Shown here: positions 36,671-45,952 of the stretch, piece after piece
How positions within the stretch are numbered: the first letter of the stretch is position 1
Layout: each line of letters opens with the position of its first letter
NCBI RefSeq assembly: GCF_000698575.1
Contig: NZ_JFHD01000019.1
Span: forward strand, 1-64,000
DNA from: Caballeronia zhejiangensis
GTDB taxonomy: Bacteria > Pseudomonadota > Gammaproteobacteria > Burkholderiales > Burkholderiaceae
Direction: 5' to 3'
Length of the DNA: 64,000 nt
Notes under the pieces: generated by a model
Databases searched by the model: none
Seen by the model: the letters and a program-made list of their open reading frames with translations, nothing else
Told to the model about the DNA's origin: nothing
Made by a program: the position numbers and the translations under genes

Positions 36671-36773
36671 GGCAGATGCGCGTCGAGTCAATCAGCGCGC
36701 AATGTCAATCGAAAAAAGAAACTGCCGAAGTAGCGTGAAGAGGCTGCAGAAGGCAAACGATTGGTGTAGAGTG

Positions 36774-36960
36774 ACGTTTCCCTGCCTGGTACGCCAAGGT
36801 CATATATTCCTTGAACCAATGCTACATTGGCACGGTTGCGGAACCTTGCAGCACGGGCGCGCGCGTCGCTAGTCCGATGTACCCGAAGTGTTGCTTACCG
36901 CGACCAATCTTGAACCCAGGTTCAGGATGCCGGCCTAGCGGCTGTGGCGGGGACCTCATT
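36774..36960 (+). ncRNA. ssrS: 6S RNA
   Basis: About 185 nt that mimics an open promoter and binds sigma-70 RNA polymerase. The closing stem pairs CCCTGCC (36780-36786) with GGCGGGG (36946-36952). Other recognisable parts are CATATATTCCTTGAACCAAT in the 5' half, GGTTGCGG opening the large central bubble region, and the 3' half TTGAACCCAGGTTCAGG followed by GCCGGCCTAGCGGCTGTGGC, which parallels the E. coli molecule. TAGAGT at 36766-36771 may be the -10. Its place after zapA is conserved. The exact ends are estimated. Confidence 0.88.
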
Positions 36961-36965
36961 CAAGA

Positions 36966-36997
36966 AACGGCATCGGTTTTTCCGATGCCGTTTTCGT
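36966..36997 (+). terminator. Terminator after 6S RNA
   Basis: Eleven-bp stem AACGGCATCGG (36966-36976) and CCGATGCCGTT (36982-36992) with TTTTT loop and a short T-tract. Separates 6S RNA from the EVE gene. Confidence 0.85.
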
Positions 36998-37036
36998 TTG
37001 TCCCTGCCGTTCGCTCTTCGATTCATGCACACGACC

Positions 37037-37495
37037 ATGCGCTACTGGCTGATGAAGTCCGAACCGGACGAAGCGAGCATCGATCATCTCGCGCACGCGC
37101 CGAAAAAAACCTTGCCGTGGACGGGCGTACGCAACTATCAGGCGCGCAACTTCATGCGCGATCAGATGCAGATCGGCGACGGCGTGCTCTTCTATCATTC
37201 GAGCTGCCCGGAGCCGGGCATCGCGGGCATCGCGAAAGTGTGCTCGACGGCGTATCCGGATCCCACGCAATTCGATCCGAAGAGCGATTACTACGATCCG
37301 AAATCGACGCAGGAAACGCCGCGCTGGATGCTCGTCGACGTGAAGTTCGTGAAGAAGACGCCGCTCATATCGCTCGCCGCGTTGCGCGAACATCCAGAGC
37401 TTGCCGACATGCAAGTGCTCGCGCGCGGCAACCGGCTCTCGATCACGCCCGTGACCGAAGCGCAATGGCGATTTATTACCGAGCACCTCGTCTAA
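37037..37495 (+). CDS. EVE domain protein
   Basis: 152 residues made of one EVE domain (PUA-like fold): MRYWLMKSEPDEASID, LPWTGVRNYQARNFMRDQM and GDGVLFYHSSCPEPGIAGIA. EVE domains bind modified bases in DNA or RNA and occur both in core genes near 6S RNA or cell-division genes, as here, and in defence fusions. This one stands alone. ATG 37037 gives the standard start; an ATG at 37025 adds four residues. Confidence 0.9.
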   Translation: MRYWLMKSEPDEASIDHLAHAPKKTLPWTGVRNYQARNFMRDQMQIGDGVLFYHSSCPEPGIAGIAKVCSTAYPDPTQFDPKSDYYDPKSTQETPRWMLVDVKFVKKTPLISLAALREHPELADMQVLARGNRLSITPVTEAQWRFITEHLV

Positions 37496-37564
37496 CAAGG
37501 AACTTACGACTTCACGACTGCGACTAAATCCCGTCGCACGTACGCGATGTCACGGAGTCCTTCG

Positions 37565-38293
37565 ATGCTCAATAAGAAAACCGCCGCCGCCTTCGCCCTG
37601 CTCGCGATGTCCGGTGCCGCGCTAACGTTGTCTCAAACCGCCGCTGCGCAGACGGTGATGACGCAGCCACAGCCCTCGGGCGTGCTCTCGCTCTCCGCAC
37701 AAGCGAGCGCGCAAGTGCCGCAGGATGTCGTCAACATCACGCTCTTCTACGAACAGGAAGCGGCCGATCCGTCGTCGCTCACCAGCACGCTCAATCAGCG
37801 CGCCGAGGCCGCGTTACGCGAAGCCAAAGGTGTCGACGGCGTGACCGCGAAGAGCGGCTCGTTCACCGTCTATCCGTCGACGGATCGCGACGGCAAGATT
37901 TCCGCGTGGCGCGGGCGCACGGAAGTCGTGCTCGAATCGCATGACTTCGCGGCGGCATCGAAGCTCGCGGGCAAGATGAGTTCGTCGATGCAAGTGGGTA
38001 GCGTCGCGTTCTCGCTGTCGCCCGAAGCGCAGCGCGCGGCCGAGCAAAAGCTCGTCTCGCAAGCCATCGATTCGTTCCGCAAGCAGGCGCAAAGCGCCGC
38101 GCAAGGCTTCGGCTACAGCAATTTCACGATTCGGGAAGTGAATGTCGGACGGAGCGGCGCGCAGCCGCGTCCCGTCATGATGATGCAATCGCGCGCGATG
38201 AGCGCCGATGCGAAGATGGCCCCGATCGCGATGGAAGCCGGCACGACCACGGTGACCGTCGACGTTTCCGGCTCCGTACAAATGGGACGCTAA
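37565..38293 (+). CDS. SIMPL domain (DUF541) periplasmic protein
   Basis: 242 residues. Signal peptide 1-29 (AAAQ), then a SIMPL/DUF541 domain with GVLSLSAQASAQVPQDVV and a BP26-like repeat of strand and helix; C-terminal strand TTTVTVDVSGSVQM. Related proteins (E. coli YggE, Brucella BP26) form periplasmic oligomers and reduce oxidative stress; the function here is unknown. ACGGAG precedes the ATG. Confidence 0.88.
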   Translation: MLNKKTAAAFALLAMSGAALTLSQTAAAQTVMTQPQPSGVLSLSAQASAQVPQDVVNITLFYEQEAADPSSLTSTLNQRAEAALREAKGVDGVTAKSGSFTVYPSTDRDGKISAWRGRTEVVLESHDFAAASKLAGKMSSSMQVGSVAFSLSPEAQRAAEQKLVSQAIDSFRKQAQSAAQGFGYSNFTIREVNVGRSGAQPRPVMMMQSRAMSADAKMAPIAMEAGTTTVTVDVSGSVQMGR

Positions 38294-38313
38294 ACGTCGC
38301 TCCCGCTGTTCAC

Positions 38314-38345
38314 GCGGGGCGGCGTTCGACCGCCCCGCTCTTTCC
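38314..38345. terminator. Terminator between the SIMPL gene and lgt
   Basis: Nine-bp stem GCGGGGCGG (38314-38322) and CCGCCCCGC (38330-38338), with TCTTTCCTC after it on the plus strand. Serves the SIMPL gene; its weak tail on the minus strand could also serve lgt. Confidence 0.7.
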
Positions 38346-39248
38346 TCAAGCCTTTGCGGATTCGGGCGGCAGGCGCAGATTGCGCTTGTAGGCCCACACC
38401 ATCATTACCACGCCGGCGACGATCATCGGCAGCGAAAGCCATTGGCCCATCGAGAGATTGAGCGCGAGCAAGCCGAGATAATCGTCCGGCTCACGCGCGA
38501 ATTCCACGGTGAAGCGCGCGAGTCCATAACCGATCAGGAACAGCGCCGAAATCGCGCCGACCGGACGCTGCTTGCGCGAGAACGTCCAGATCACGATAAA
38601 CAACACGAGCCCTTCCAGCGCGATTTCGTACAACTGCGACGGATGACGCGGCAGCATGTGGTAACGCTGAAAAATTTCCGTGAGGTGATACTGCGCGTCG
38701 AGCTGCGGATTCTTCGAGAGCCACACGGCGTCGTCGTTCGTCGAGTTCTGGAAGAGCATCGCCCACGGCGCGTTCGGGTCCGTCACGCGGCCCCACAGCT
38801 CGCCGTTGATGAAATTGCCGAGTCGCCCCGCCGCGAGACCGAGCGGCACCATCGGCGCGACGAAATCCGTCACCTGCAGCCATGTGCGCTTGCGGTGATA
38901 CGCGAACAGCACCATCGCGAGCGTCACGCCGAGAAAGCCGCCGTGAAACGACATTCCGCCTTCCCATACCTTGAAGATATCGAGCGGATGCGCGGCGTAA
39001 TAACTGGCCTTGTAAAACAGCACGTAGCCGATGCGCCCGCCCAGAATCGTGCCGAGCACGCCGTAGAACAGCATGTCGTCGATGTCCTTCACGGTCCAGC
39101 CTTGCGCGGCGACATAAGGCAGCCGCAGCCGCAACCGGCCGATGACGATGGCCGACACGAACGCCACCAGGTACATGAGGCCGTACCAGCGCACGGCGAG
39201 CGGTCCGAGATGAAGCGCGATGGGATCGAAATTGGGATGTATGAGCAT
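38346..39248 (-). CDS. lgt: Phosphatidylglycerol--prolipoprotein diacylglyceryl transferase
   Basis: 300-residue inner-membrane protein with seven helices; adds diacylglycerol to the lipobox cysteine of prolipoproteins. Signature GRLGNFINGELWGR (with the essential Arg-Leu-Gly-Asn-Phe), the catalytic region SFHGGFLGVTL and RHPSQLYE. Start 39248 gives the family N-terminus LIHPNFDPIALHLGP. The window's lipoproteins (OmpA-type, SodC-like, beta-propeller) depend on this enzyme. Lies 38 bp after the LysR gene on the same strand. Confidence 0.96.
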   Translation of the reverse strand: MLIHPNFDPIALHLGPLAVRWYGLMYLVAFVSAIVIGRLRLRLPYVAAQGWTVKDIDDMLFYGVLGTILGGRIGYVLFYKASYYAAHPLDIFKVWEGGMSFHGGFLGVTLAMVLFAYHRKRTWLQVTDFVAPMVPLGLAAGRLGNFINGELWGRVTDPNAPWAMLFQNSTNDDAVWLSKNPQLDAQYHLTEIFQRYHMLPRHPSQLYEIALEGLVLFIVIWTFSRKQRPVGAISALFLIGYGLARFTVEFAREPDDYLGLLALNLSMGQWLSLPMIVAGVVMMVWAYKRNLRLPPESAKA

Positions 39249-39286
39249 TCTGATGTGGGGATCTTTAAGCGGGCTACAGGGGCGAA

Positions 39287-40204
39287 TCATACAGAACCGG
39301 CGCTTTCGGCCCTCGAACGGACGATTTCGATGAACCCGGCGAGCACCGGACTCACTTCCGCGATCCGCCATACCAGCCCCGTTTCCACGAAAGGACCGGG
39401 ATCGAGCAGCGGACGATACACGACGCCCGTGCGCCTTAGATGACGCAGCGATTGCGGCACGAGCGCGACGCCCATGCCGGCGGACACGAGGCTCACGATG
39501 GTCTGCATCTGGATCGCCTCCTGCCCGATACGCGGCGTGAGCCCGGCCGCGCCATAGCAGCCCATGATGATGTCGTGCAAGCCGGGCGCGAGACGCCTCG
39601 GAAAGACGACGAGCGGCGCGGCGGCGAGATCGTGCAGGCGGACCGGTTCGCCTTCGCCCGAGTTCAGCTCTTGCGCCTGCTTCTCGGACATCGCGATCAT
39701 CAGCGGCTCGCGCGCGATCGGCACATACTCGAGCGACGACGCGTAACGCGGCGGCAGCGGCGGAATGACGAGGCCCGCATCGACGCGCCCGGCGACGAGT
39801 TCGTCGATCTGCACGTCGCTCGTCGCTTCGGTCAGTTGCAGACGCACGCCGGGATGACGCGCACCGAAATCGCGCAGCAGCGCCGGCAGAAGCCCGTAAT
39901 CGGCGGTGGAGACGAACGCGAGCGACAGCACGCCCGCCTCGCCGCGCGCGAGCGATTGCGCGAGCGGACGCAGCGCATCGGCGGATGCGAGCAGGCGGCG
40001 CACTTCCGGCAACAGATCCTTGCCGACGGGCGTCAGCTCCACGGTCCGTTTCGTGCGCACGAAAAGCGCGACGCCGAGCGATTCTTCCAGCGCGCGGATC
40101 GCCTGCGAGAGCGGCGGCTGCGTCATCGCGAGGCGCGCGGCGGCACGGCCGAAGTGCATCTCTTCGGCGACCGTCACGAAATAACGCAGGAGTCGTAGTT
40201 CCAT
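39287..40204 (-). CDS. LysR-family transcription regulator, divergent from ilvD
   Basis: 305 residues. N-terminal winged helix with MELRLLRYFVTVAEEMHFGRAA (first 20: MELRLLRYFVTVAEEMHFGR) and MTQPPLSQAIRALEESLG, then a two-lobed effector domain (90-300). Belongs to the AlsR/BenM-like set in general pattern. Its head-to-head position with ilvD suggests control of branched-chain amino acid synthesis or of its own gene. A TTCTTG-N11-CAAGAA element lies in the shared region. Confidence 0.88.
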   Translation of the reverse strand: MELRLLRYFVTVAEEMHFGRAAARLAMTQPPLSQAIRALEESLGVALFVRTKRTVELTPVGKDLLPEVRRLLASADALRPLAQSLARGEAGVLSLAFVSTADYGLLPALLRDFGARHPGVRLQLTEATSDVQIDELVAGRVDAGLVIPPLPPRYASSLEYVPIAREPLMIAMSEKQAQELNSGEGEPVRLHDLAAAPLVVFPRRLAPGLHDIIMGCYGAAGLTPRIGQEAIQMQTIVSLVSAGMGVALVPQSLRHLRRTGVVYRPLLDPGPFVETGLVWRIAEVSPVLAGFIEIVRSRAESAGSV

Positions 40205-40268
40205 TGATATGTTTTGCGACCTAGTAAGCCCTGAATAATATATTGGACAGACACATAGCGCGGTTGCA

Positions 40269-40291
40269 TTCTTGCTGCATCAAATCAAGAA
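40269..40291. promoter_or_regulatory. Possible LysR-type operator upstream of ilvD
   Basis: TTCTTG (40269-40274), 11 bases, CAAGAA (40286-40291): a perfect dyad with the T-N11-A spacing of LysR-type boxes, 20 bases before the ilvD ATG and 65 bases before the regulator's ATG. It could also form an RNA hairpin in the ilvD leader. Confidence 0.45.
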
Positions 40292-40311
40292 CATCCCCTC
40301 AGGAGCACACC

Positions 40312-41985
40312 ATGGCCTTCAATCGCCGCTCGAAGCACATCACTCAGGGCGTCGCGCGCTCGCCCAATCGCTCGATGTATTACGCCCTCGGCTACAAGGA
40401 GGAGGACTTCGACAAGCCGATGATCGGCGTCGCCAATGGCCACTCGACGATCACGCCGTGCAACGCGGGCTTGCAGCGCCTCGCGGACGCCGCCGTCGAA
40501 TCGATCAGGAAATCCGATGCGAATCCGCAGATTTTCGGCACGCCGACTATCTCCGACGGCATGTCGATGGGCACCGAAGGCATGAAGTACTCGCTCGTGT
40601 CGCGCGAGGTAATCGCGGACTGCGTCGAGACCGCCGTGCAAGGCCAGTGGATGGACGGCGTCGTCGTGATCGGCGGCTGCGACAAGAACATGCCGGGCGG
40701 CATGATCGGCATGGCGCGCATGAACGTGCCGTCGATCTATGTGTATGGCGGCACGATTCGCCCCGGCAACTGGAAGGGCAAGGATCTGACGATCGTGTCG
40801 TCTTTCGAGGCGGTCGGCGAGTTCACCGCGGGGCGCATGTCGGAGGAGGATTTCAAGGGCGTCGAGAAGAACGCGTGCCCGTCGACCGGCTCGTGCGGCG
40901 GCATGTACACGGCGAACACGATGAGCTCGTCGTTCGAGGCGCTCGGCATGTCGCTGATGTATTCGTCGACGATGGCGAATCCGGATCAGGAAAAGGTCGA
41001 TTCCGCGGCCGAATCGGCGCGCGTACTCGTCGAAGCGGTGAAGAGGGATCTGAAGCCGCGCGACATCATCACGAAGAAGTCGATCGAGAACGCGGTGGCG
41101 CTCATCATGGCGACGGGCGGCTCGACGAACGCCGTGCTGCACTATCTCGCCATCGCGCACGCGGCGGACGTGGAATGGAGCATCGACGACTTCGAGCGCA
41201 TGCGCAAGAAAGTGCCGGTCATCTGCGATCTGAAGCCTTCCGGTCAATATGTCGCGACGGACTTGCACAAAGCCGGCGGCATTCCGCAAGTGCTGAAGAT
41301 CCTGCTCGACGCGGGTCTCTTGCACGGCGACTGCATCACGATCACCGGCCGCACGATGGCCGAAGAACTGAAGGACGTGCCGAGCAAGCCGCGCGCGGAT
41401 CAAAAGGTCATCTTCCCGATCGAGCAGGCGCTTTACAAGGAAGGGCACCTCGCGATCCTGCGCGGGAATCTCGCGGAAGACGGCGCGGTCGCGAAGATCA
41501 CGGGCCTGAAGAATCCGGTCATCACGGGTCCTGCGCGCGTGTTCGACGACGAGCAAAGCGCGATGGACGCCATTCTCAGCGACAAGATCAAAGCTGGCGA
41601 CATTCTCGTGCTGCGCTATCTGGGGCCGGTCGGCGGTCCGGGCATGCCGGAGATGCTCGCGCCGACATCGGCGATCATCGGCAAGGGGCTGGGCGAATCC
41701 GTCGGCTTCATCACCGACGGGCGTTTCTCGGGCGGCACCTGGGGCATGGTGGTCGGCCACGTCGCGCCGGAAGCGTTCGCGGGCGGCACCATCGCGCTCG
41801 TGCAGGAAGGCGATTCGATCACCATCGACGCGCACAAGCTGCTTCTGCAACTGAACGTGGATGACGCCGAACTCGCGCGCCGCCGCGCCGCGTGGAAGCA
41901 GCCCGCGCCGAAGTACACGCGCGGCGTGCTGGCGAAATTCGCGGCGCTCGCGGGGCCGGCGAACAAGGGCGCGGTGACGGGTTGA
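40312..41985 (+). CDS. ilvD: Dihydroxy-acid dehydratase
   Basis: 557 residues. Third common step of valine and isoleucine synthesis, also feeding pantothenate. Iron-sulfur cysteines are in IGGCDKNMPGG and CPSTGSCGGMYTANTM, and the C-terminal domain has SVGFITDGRFSGGT with the catalytic serine. A clear AGGAG precedes ATG 40312. Divergent from the LysR gene; ends 19 bp before the convergent autotransporter. Confidence 0.97.
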   Translation: MAFNRRSKHITQGVARSPNRSMYYALGYKEEDFDKPMIGVANGHSTITPCNAGLQRLADAAVESIRKSDANPQIFGTPTISDGMSMGTEGMKYSLVSREVIADCVETAVQGQWMDGVVVIGGCDKNMPGGMIGMARMNVPSIYVYGGTIRPGNWKGKDLTIVSSFEAVGEFTAGRMSEEDFKGVEKNACPSTGSCGGMYTANTMSSSFEALGMSLMYSSTMANPDQEKVDSAAESARVLVEAVKRDLKPRDIITKKSIENAVALIMATGGSTNAVLHYLAIAHAADVEWSIDDFERMRKKVPVICDLKPSGQYVATDLHKAGGIPQVLKILLDAGLLHGDCITITGRTMAEELKDVPSKPRADQKVIFPIEQALYKEGHLAILRGNLAEDGAVAKITGLKNPVITGPARVFDDEQSAMDAILSDKIKAGDILVLRYLGPVGGPGMPEMLAPTSAIIGKGLGESVGFITDGRFSGGTWGMVVGHVAPEAFAGGTIALVQEGDSITIDAHKLLLQLNVDDAELARRRAAWKQPAPKYTRGVLAKFAALAGPANKGAVTG

Positions 41986-42004
41986 CGTGCAACCGGCGCG
42001 CGCG

Positions 42005-45000
42005 TCACCAGATGTAGCGCGCGCCGAGCAGCCCTTCGTAGCTCCGATAACCGCCGTCGCCTTGCTGATAGCCGAGATTGCCCCACACGCGCCACTGTTT
42101 CGCGATCTGGCCTTGCGCGCCGAGCTTGAACTCCATGCGATTTCTCGGGCCGTCCTGCGACACGCGCACGTCGTTGAACGAAACCGAGGAAAGCTGCGTG
42201 TCGTGCCACCAGTTGATTTCCGCGAACGGCAGCCATCCGGGCGACGCCGCCGAGCCTGGCGCGTGAAAGATCCGCACGCCGACGCGCGTCGTGAATCCGC
42301 CGCCATCGTCGCTGTGAATCACCGTTCCGTTGTGCTCGACGTGATCGCCGGCGTGATAGTTCGTGTAGATCAACTGAAGCTGCGGCTCGACGAGCACCGG
42401 TCCCGTCGATGTCTGCCCGAGCGCAAAGGCCCAGCCGCCTTCGAGCGATCCCGCCCACACGCTGCTCGAATAATTCTCGCCCGGCAGATCCGCGCCCTTC
42501 ACGGTGTTGTCGAAATGGGCGTACTGCAGCCAGGTGTCGACGTACGGGCCATCGGCTGACCAGGCATTGCCGCGCCACGTCGCGTAGACGCCCGCGCTCG
42601 CCCCGTTGACGTTGCCGCGCGCGGTCGCGGAACTGTTCTGCGCGGTCGCATCGGTGGTGGACGAGCCGTAGCCCGCCATCACGCCCGCCTGCCAGCGATG
42701 CCCGTCCGACACCCGATGCAGCAGGTCGATGCCCGCCTGCACGAGCGCGGTGTCCGTCGATTCGCCGATACGCCCGCTGGCCGCGTCGCTGTCGGTATGC
42801 GCGCCTCTCGTGCGCGCCCAGGCCGTCGCGTTATCGGCGTCCGGCGGTAGCGCGGCGTAGGAATCGGCGAAGCCTGCGCGATCGTGCAGTGTCATCGTGA
42901 ACATCGTTTCGGCCGAGCGCTGATTGCCGAGGTAAGCGCCCGGCTCCGGGCGCGGCGTCGGCGCCGAACGCAGATACCAGTCGCCATCGTCCGGCGTCGC
43001 CAGGCCGCCTTGCCGCAGACTGTATTCGTACGGACCCGCGACCACGCGGCCGTCAAGCGTGAACACGCCGTTCGATTGTCCGTCCACCTGGACGATCTCG
43101 ATGCCGTTCGCCGTTTGCGCGCCCGCGCCGCCCGCATTTGCGATTGCGACGCGCGTCTGCCCCGCCGTGCCGCCGTGTACGACAAGTCTGTCGGTCGCCG
43201 ATCCGTCGCCCGCGAGCACCGTGGAGAGTGCCATCCGGCCGTTGTTGCCGGTGTAATCGCCCGCGACGGTCAGCGTGCTCGCGGGCGCGGCGCTCGCCAT
43301 GCGAATCTCGCCGTTGTTCGTGAGCGCGCCCCCGATGAGGAATTGTCCCGCCGGACCGCCCGCGAAACCCGGCGCGGCATCGGCTATGGCCAGCACGCCG
43401 TTGTTGAGCACCGCGCCGCCCACCGAGCCATAGCCGCCGAAGGTCGCGCTCGGAGCCACGCTTACCTGAGACGTATTCGCGAGCCGCGCGCCGTCGGTCA
43501 ACACCAGCGCGCCCGCATCGACGCGCGTGGCGCCGCTGTAGGTTTGCGCGTTGGTCAACGTGACGACGCCGCTGCCTTGCTGAACGACATCGCCCGTGCC
43601 GCTGATCGTGTTGCGGAAGATCACGTTGTCGGCGCGGTCGAAGACGAGCGCGCCGTCATCGACGACGTTCCCGGCGACGCTGCCCGTCGTCCCGCCCGCG
43701 CCGAGCCGCAGCGCGCCCGAAGCGATCGTCGTCGTGCCGGTGAACGTGTTGTCGCCGCTCAGCGTCAGCGTGGCCGCGCCGCTCTTCGTCAAACTGCCTG
43801 CGCCGCCGATCGTGCCGCTGAACGTCGAATCGGCCGCGCTGTTCACGCTCAGCGCACCGCCGGCGAGCGTCACATTGCCCGCGCCGGCGAGATCGCTGAC
43901 GTGCTGATCGAAGCCGCGCAGATCGAAGGTCGCGCCCGCCGCCACCGCGAGCTGCGAACTTCCCGCGATCACGTCGCGCGCGCCCGCGGCGAGCGTGCCG
44001 GCATCGATCAGTGTCGCGCCGGTATAGCCGTTCGCCGCCGACAGGATCAACGTGCCCGCGCCCTTCTTCGTCAACGTCCGGCCGTCCCAGCCGCTCGCGA
44101 ACCGGCCAGTCTGGTCGTTGAGCGCGACATCGGCATTGAAGGTATCCGCCGCGCCTGCGAGCGTGAACGCGCCGTCGCCCTGTGCCGCGCCTGCGAGCCA
44201 GCGCAGGCCGAAGCCGACTTCGTAGTCGAGCCCGTTGTTGGTCTTCGCGCCGGCGAGCGTCAGATAATCGACGGGACTCGCCGTGCCGCCGAACCCGACG
44301 CTCGCGAAATCGCCTGCGATACCGCCGCTCGTATGGATGATGTCAAAGCGCGTGCTCGTGAGCGCGCTCGCGGAATCCGGCGCGCTCGCGCCGAAGCCGC
44401 TCACGTTCAGCGCGCCGCCGAGACTCGCGCTCGCCGCCGTGATGATCGGCTGGGCCTGTCCGATGGCGATCGTCAGCGCTGCGCCCGGCGCCTGGCTGAA
44501 GTTCGTCGCGACGTTCAGCGTCGAATCCGCGGCGATGGCGGTCGTCGCGCCCGGCTGCGTCGCATAGCTGCCCGCATTGAACGCGCCCGGCTGATTCAGC
44601 GCGAGCGTGCCCGCTTGCACGTTTACCGCGCCTTGCGACGATCCCGCTGCTGTCAGCGCGGCGGTGCCGCTGCCCGCCTGCACGAGCGTGCCCGTTCCCG
44701 TTATCGCGCCGTCGAACGAAAAGGCGTCGCTGCGATTGAACCGAAGCAGGCCGTCATTGACGACATTGCCCGTCACGATGCCGGCCGCGCCGCCCGTGCC
44801 GAGCGTGAGCGAGCCCGAAGACCTTACCGTCGTGCCGCCGCCGTTCTGAATGACCGCGCCGCCGAGCGTCAGCGCGCCTTCGACATCGAGCGCCGCTGAG
44901 GATGTCCCGCCCATCAGCACCGTGCCGTTGAGCGTCCAGTCGCTGCCCGCGCGCGGGTTCAGCCGGACGAAGCCATGTTCGGGACTTGCGAAGAAGTTCC

Positions 45001-45952
45001 CCGACTCCGTGTTGGTGCCCGTCAGGATGATCGAATTGTCTGTGCTCTGGCTGGTGATGGCGTTGCCATTGCCGCTTATCAGCCGCGAACCCGCGCCGAG
45101 CGTCACGACGTTGTTCGGGCCGAATAGCAGAATGGCCGTTTCCGACCCGCTGGCAATGACGCCGGCGTTATCGAGCGTGCTCCCGCTTTGGAGCCGCACG
45201 CCCGCCCCGATCGTGCTGCGGATCACGCCCGTGGCGCCATTGCGTACCTCCATGGGAAGGCCGCTTCTGCCGAGAATGCCTTCGTGATAGGCATCGATGA
45301 GTCCGTCATTGCCAATCAGCGCCGTTCCGGCACTCACGAGGATCCCGCTGCCGTTATCGTGATCGCCCATACCCGAGCGGATGACCGCCCCGGCGTGATT
45401 GTTCACGGTCACGTTGCCCGTCGATCCGAGGAGAATGCCGTCCGTGCTGGCCGTCACCGCCGAGTTGGCGTTGAGCGTTCCGAAGTTGTCGACGGTCCCG
45501 CTCGCCGCGCCCAAGTAGGTAATTGCATGGCTGATACGCGCGCTGACATCGCCGCGATTGACGATATTGTTGGCTGCACCGTTGTTGTTGAAGAGGATGC
45601 CGTGCGTATGGCCCAGCGCCGCGCCGGACACCTGATTGACGAGCGATCCGGGCACGTCGAACACAACTGCCGCCGCGATGTTGTCCGTAGAACTGATGAT
45701 CGAACCCGCGTTCGACATGGTTACGGGCGCAATGCCTTCGACGTTGATGGCGTTGCCCGATGAGGTCGTGATCGCGGTGCCGGGCTTGATCAGGTAGGAC
45801 GTGTCGGTCGAAACCGTCTGCGTGGCCGAGCTTGGCCCGAGTGTCGTGACGGCGTGCGCCGACATCGCGAAAAGAAGGAGCACGGCGGCGTAATGAGGAC
45901 GCCGTTCAGTAAAGAATGGCCGGTCCCGCCCGCGATATCGTTGTTTGCTCAT
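42005..45952 (-). CDS. Classical (type Va) autotransporter
   Basis: About 1,315 residues. Long signal peptide (about 1-37, with a basic N-region and SAHA/V), a beta-helix passenger of about 1,000 residues rich in Gly, Asn and Thr, and a C-terminal pertactin-type barrel (about 1035-1315) ending LLGARYIW. The passenger holds at least three passenger-associated repeats of the form LTKxGAGTLILSAxNxYTGAT (for example KKGAGTLILSAANGYTGAT and KSGAATLTLSGDNTFTGTT). No protease triad was noticed, so an adhesin or biofilm role is inferred. The start is uncertain: ATG 45952 is chosen, with in-frame starts at 45994-45997 possible. It sits alone between core genes. Confidence 0.88.
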   Translation of the reverse strand: MSKQRYRGRDRPFFTERRPHYAAVLLLFAMSAHAVTTLGPSSATQTVSTDTSYLIKPGTAITTSSGNAINVEGIAPVTMSNAGSIISSTDNIAAAVVFDVPGSLVNQVSGAALGHTHGILFNNNGAANNIVNRGDVSARISHAITYLGAASGTVDNFGTLNANSAVTASTDGILLGSTGNVTVNNHAGAVIRSGMGDHDNGSGILVSAGTALIGNDGLIDAYHEGILGRSGLPMEVRNGATGVIRSTIGAGVRLQSGSTLDNAGVIASGSETAILLFGPNNVVTLGAGSRLISGNGNAITSQSTDNSIILTGTNTESGNFFASPEHGFVRLNPRAGSDWTLNGTVLMGGTSSAALDVEGALTLGGAVIQNGGGTTVRSSGSLTLGTGGAAGIVTGNVVNDGLLRFNRSDAFSFDGAITGTGTLVQAGSGTAALTAAGSSQGAVNVQAGTLALNQPGAFNAGSYATQPGATTAIAADSTLNVATNFSQAPGAALTIAIGQAQPIITAASASLGGALNVSGFGASAPDSASALTSTRFDIIHTSGGIAGDFASVGFGGTASPVDYLTLAGAKTNNGLDYEVGFGLRWLAGAAQGDGAFTLAGAADTFNADVALNDQTGRFASGWDGRTLTKKGAGTLILSAANGYTGATLIDAGTLAAGARDVIAGSSQLAVAAGATFDLRGFDQHVSDLAGAGNVTLAGGALSVNSAADSTFSGTIGGAGSLTKSGAATLTLSGDNTFTGTTTIASGALRLGAGGTTGSVAGNVVDDGALVFDRADNVIFRNTISGTGDVVQQGSGVVTLTNAQTYSGATRVDAGALVLTDGARLANTSQVSVAPSATFGGYGSVGGAVLNNGVLAIADAAPGFAGGPAGQFLIGGALTNNGEIRMASAAPASTLTVAGDYTGNNGRMALSTVLAGDGSATDRLVVHGGTAGQTRVAIANAGGAGAQTANGIEIVQVDGQSNGVFTLDGRVVAGPYEYSLRQGGLATPDDGDWYLRSAPTPRPEPGAYLGNQRSAETMFTMTLHDRAGFADSYAALPPDADNATAWARTRGAHTDSDAASGRIGESTDTALVQAGIDLLHRVSDGHRWQAGVMAGYGSSTTDATAQNSSATARGNVNGASAGVYATWRGNAWSADGPYVDTWLQYAHFDNTVKGADLPGENYSSSVWAGSLEGGWAFALGQTSTGPVLVEPQLQLIYTNYHAGDHVEHNGTVIHSDDGGGFTTRVGVRIFHAPGSAASPGWLPFAEINWWHDTQLSSVSFNDVRVSQDGPRNRMEFKLGAQGQIAKQWRVWGNLGYQQGDGGYRSYEGLLGARYIW

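Noticed and set aside
37037..37495. EVE gene as part of a defence island
   Set aside because: No restriction, nuclease or other defence genes nearby; context is housekeeping.
42884..44899. 671-codon frame opposite the autotransporter
   Set aside because: Low-complexity Arg/Ala sequence that mirrors the Gly/Ala-rich passenger; not a gene.
43200..44900. Repeated Gly/Ala/Thr-rich DNA that looks like a repeat array
   Set aside because: Degenerate coding repeats of the autotransporter passenger, not a CRISPR or DNA repeat.
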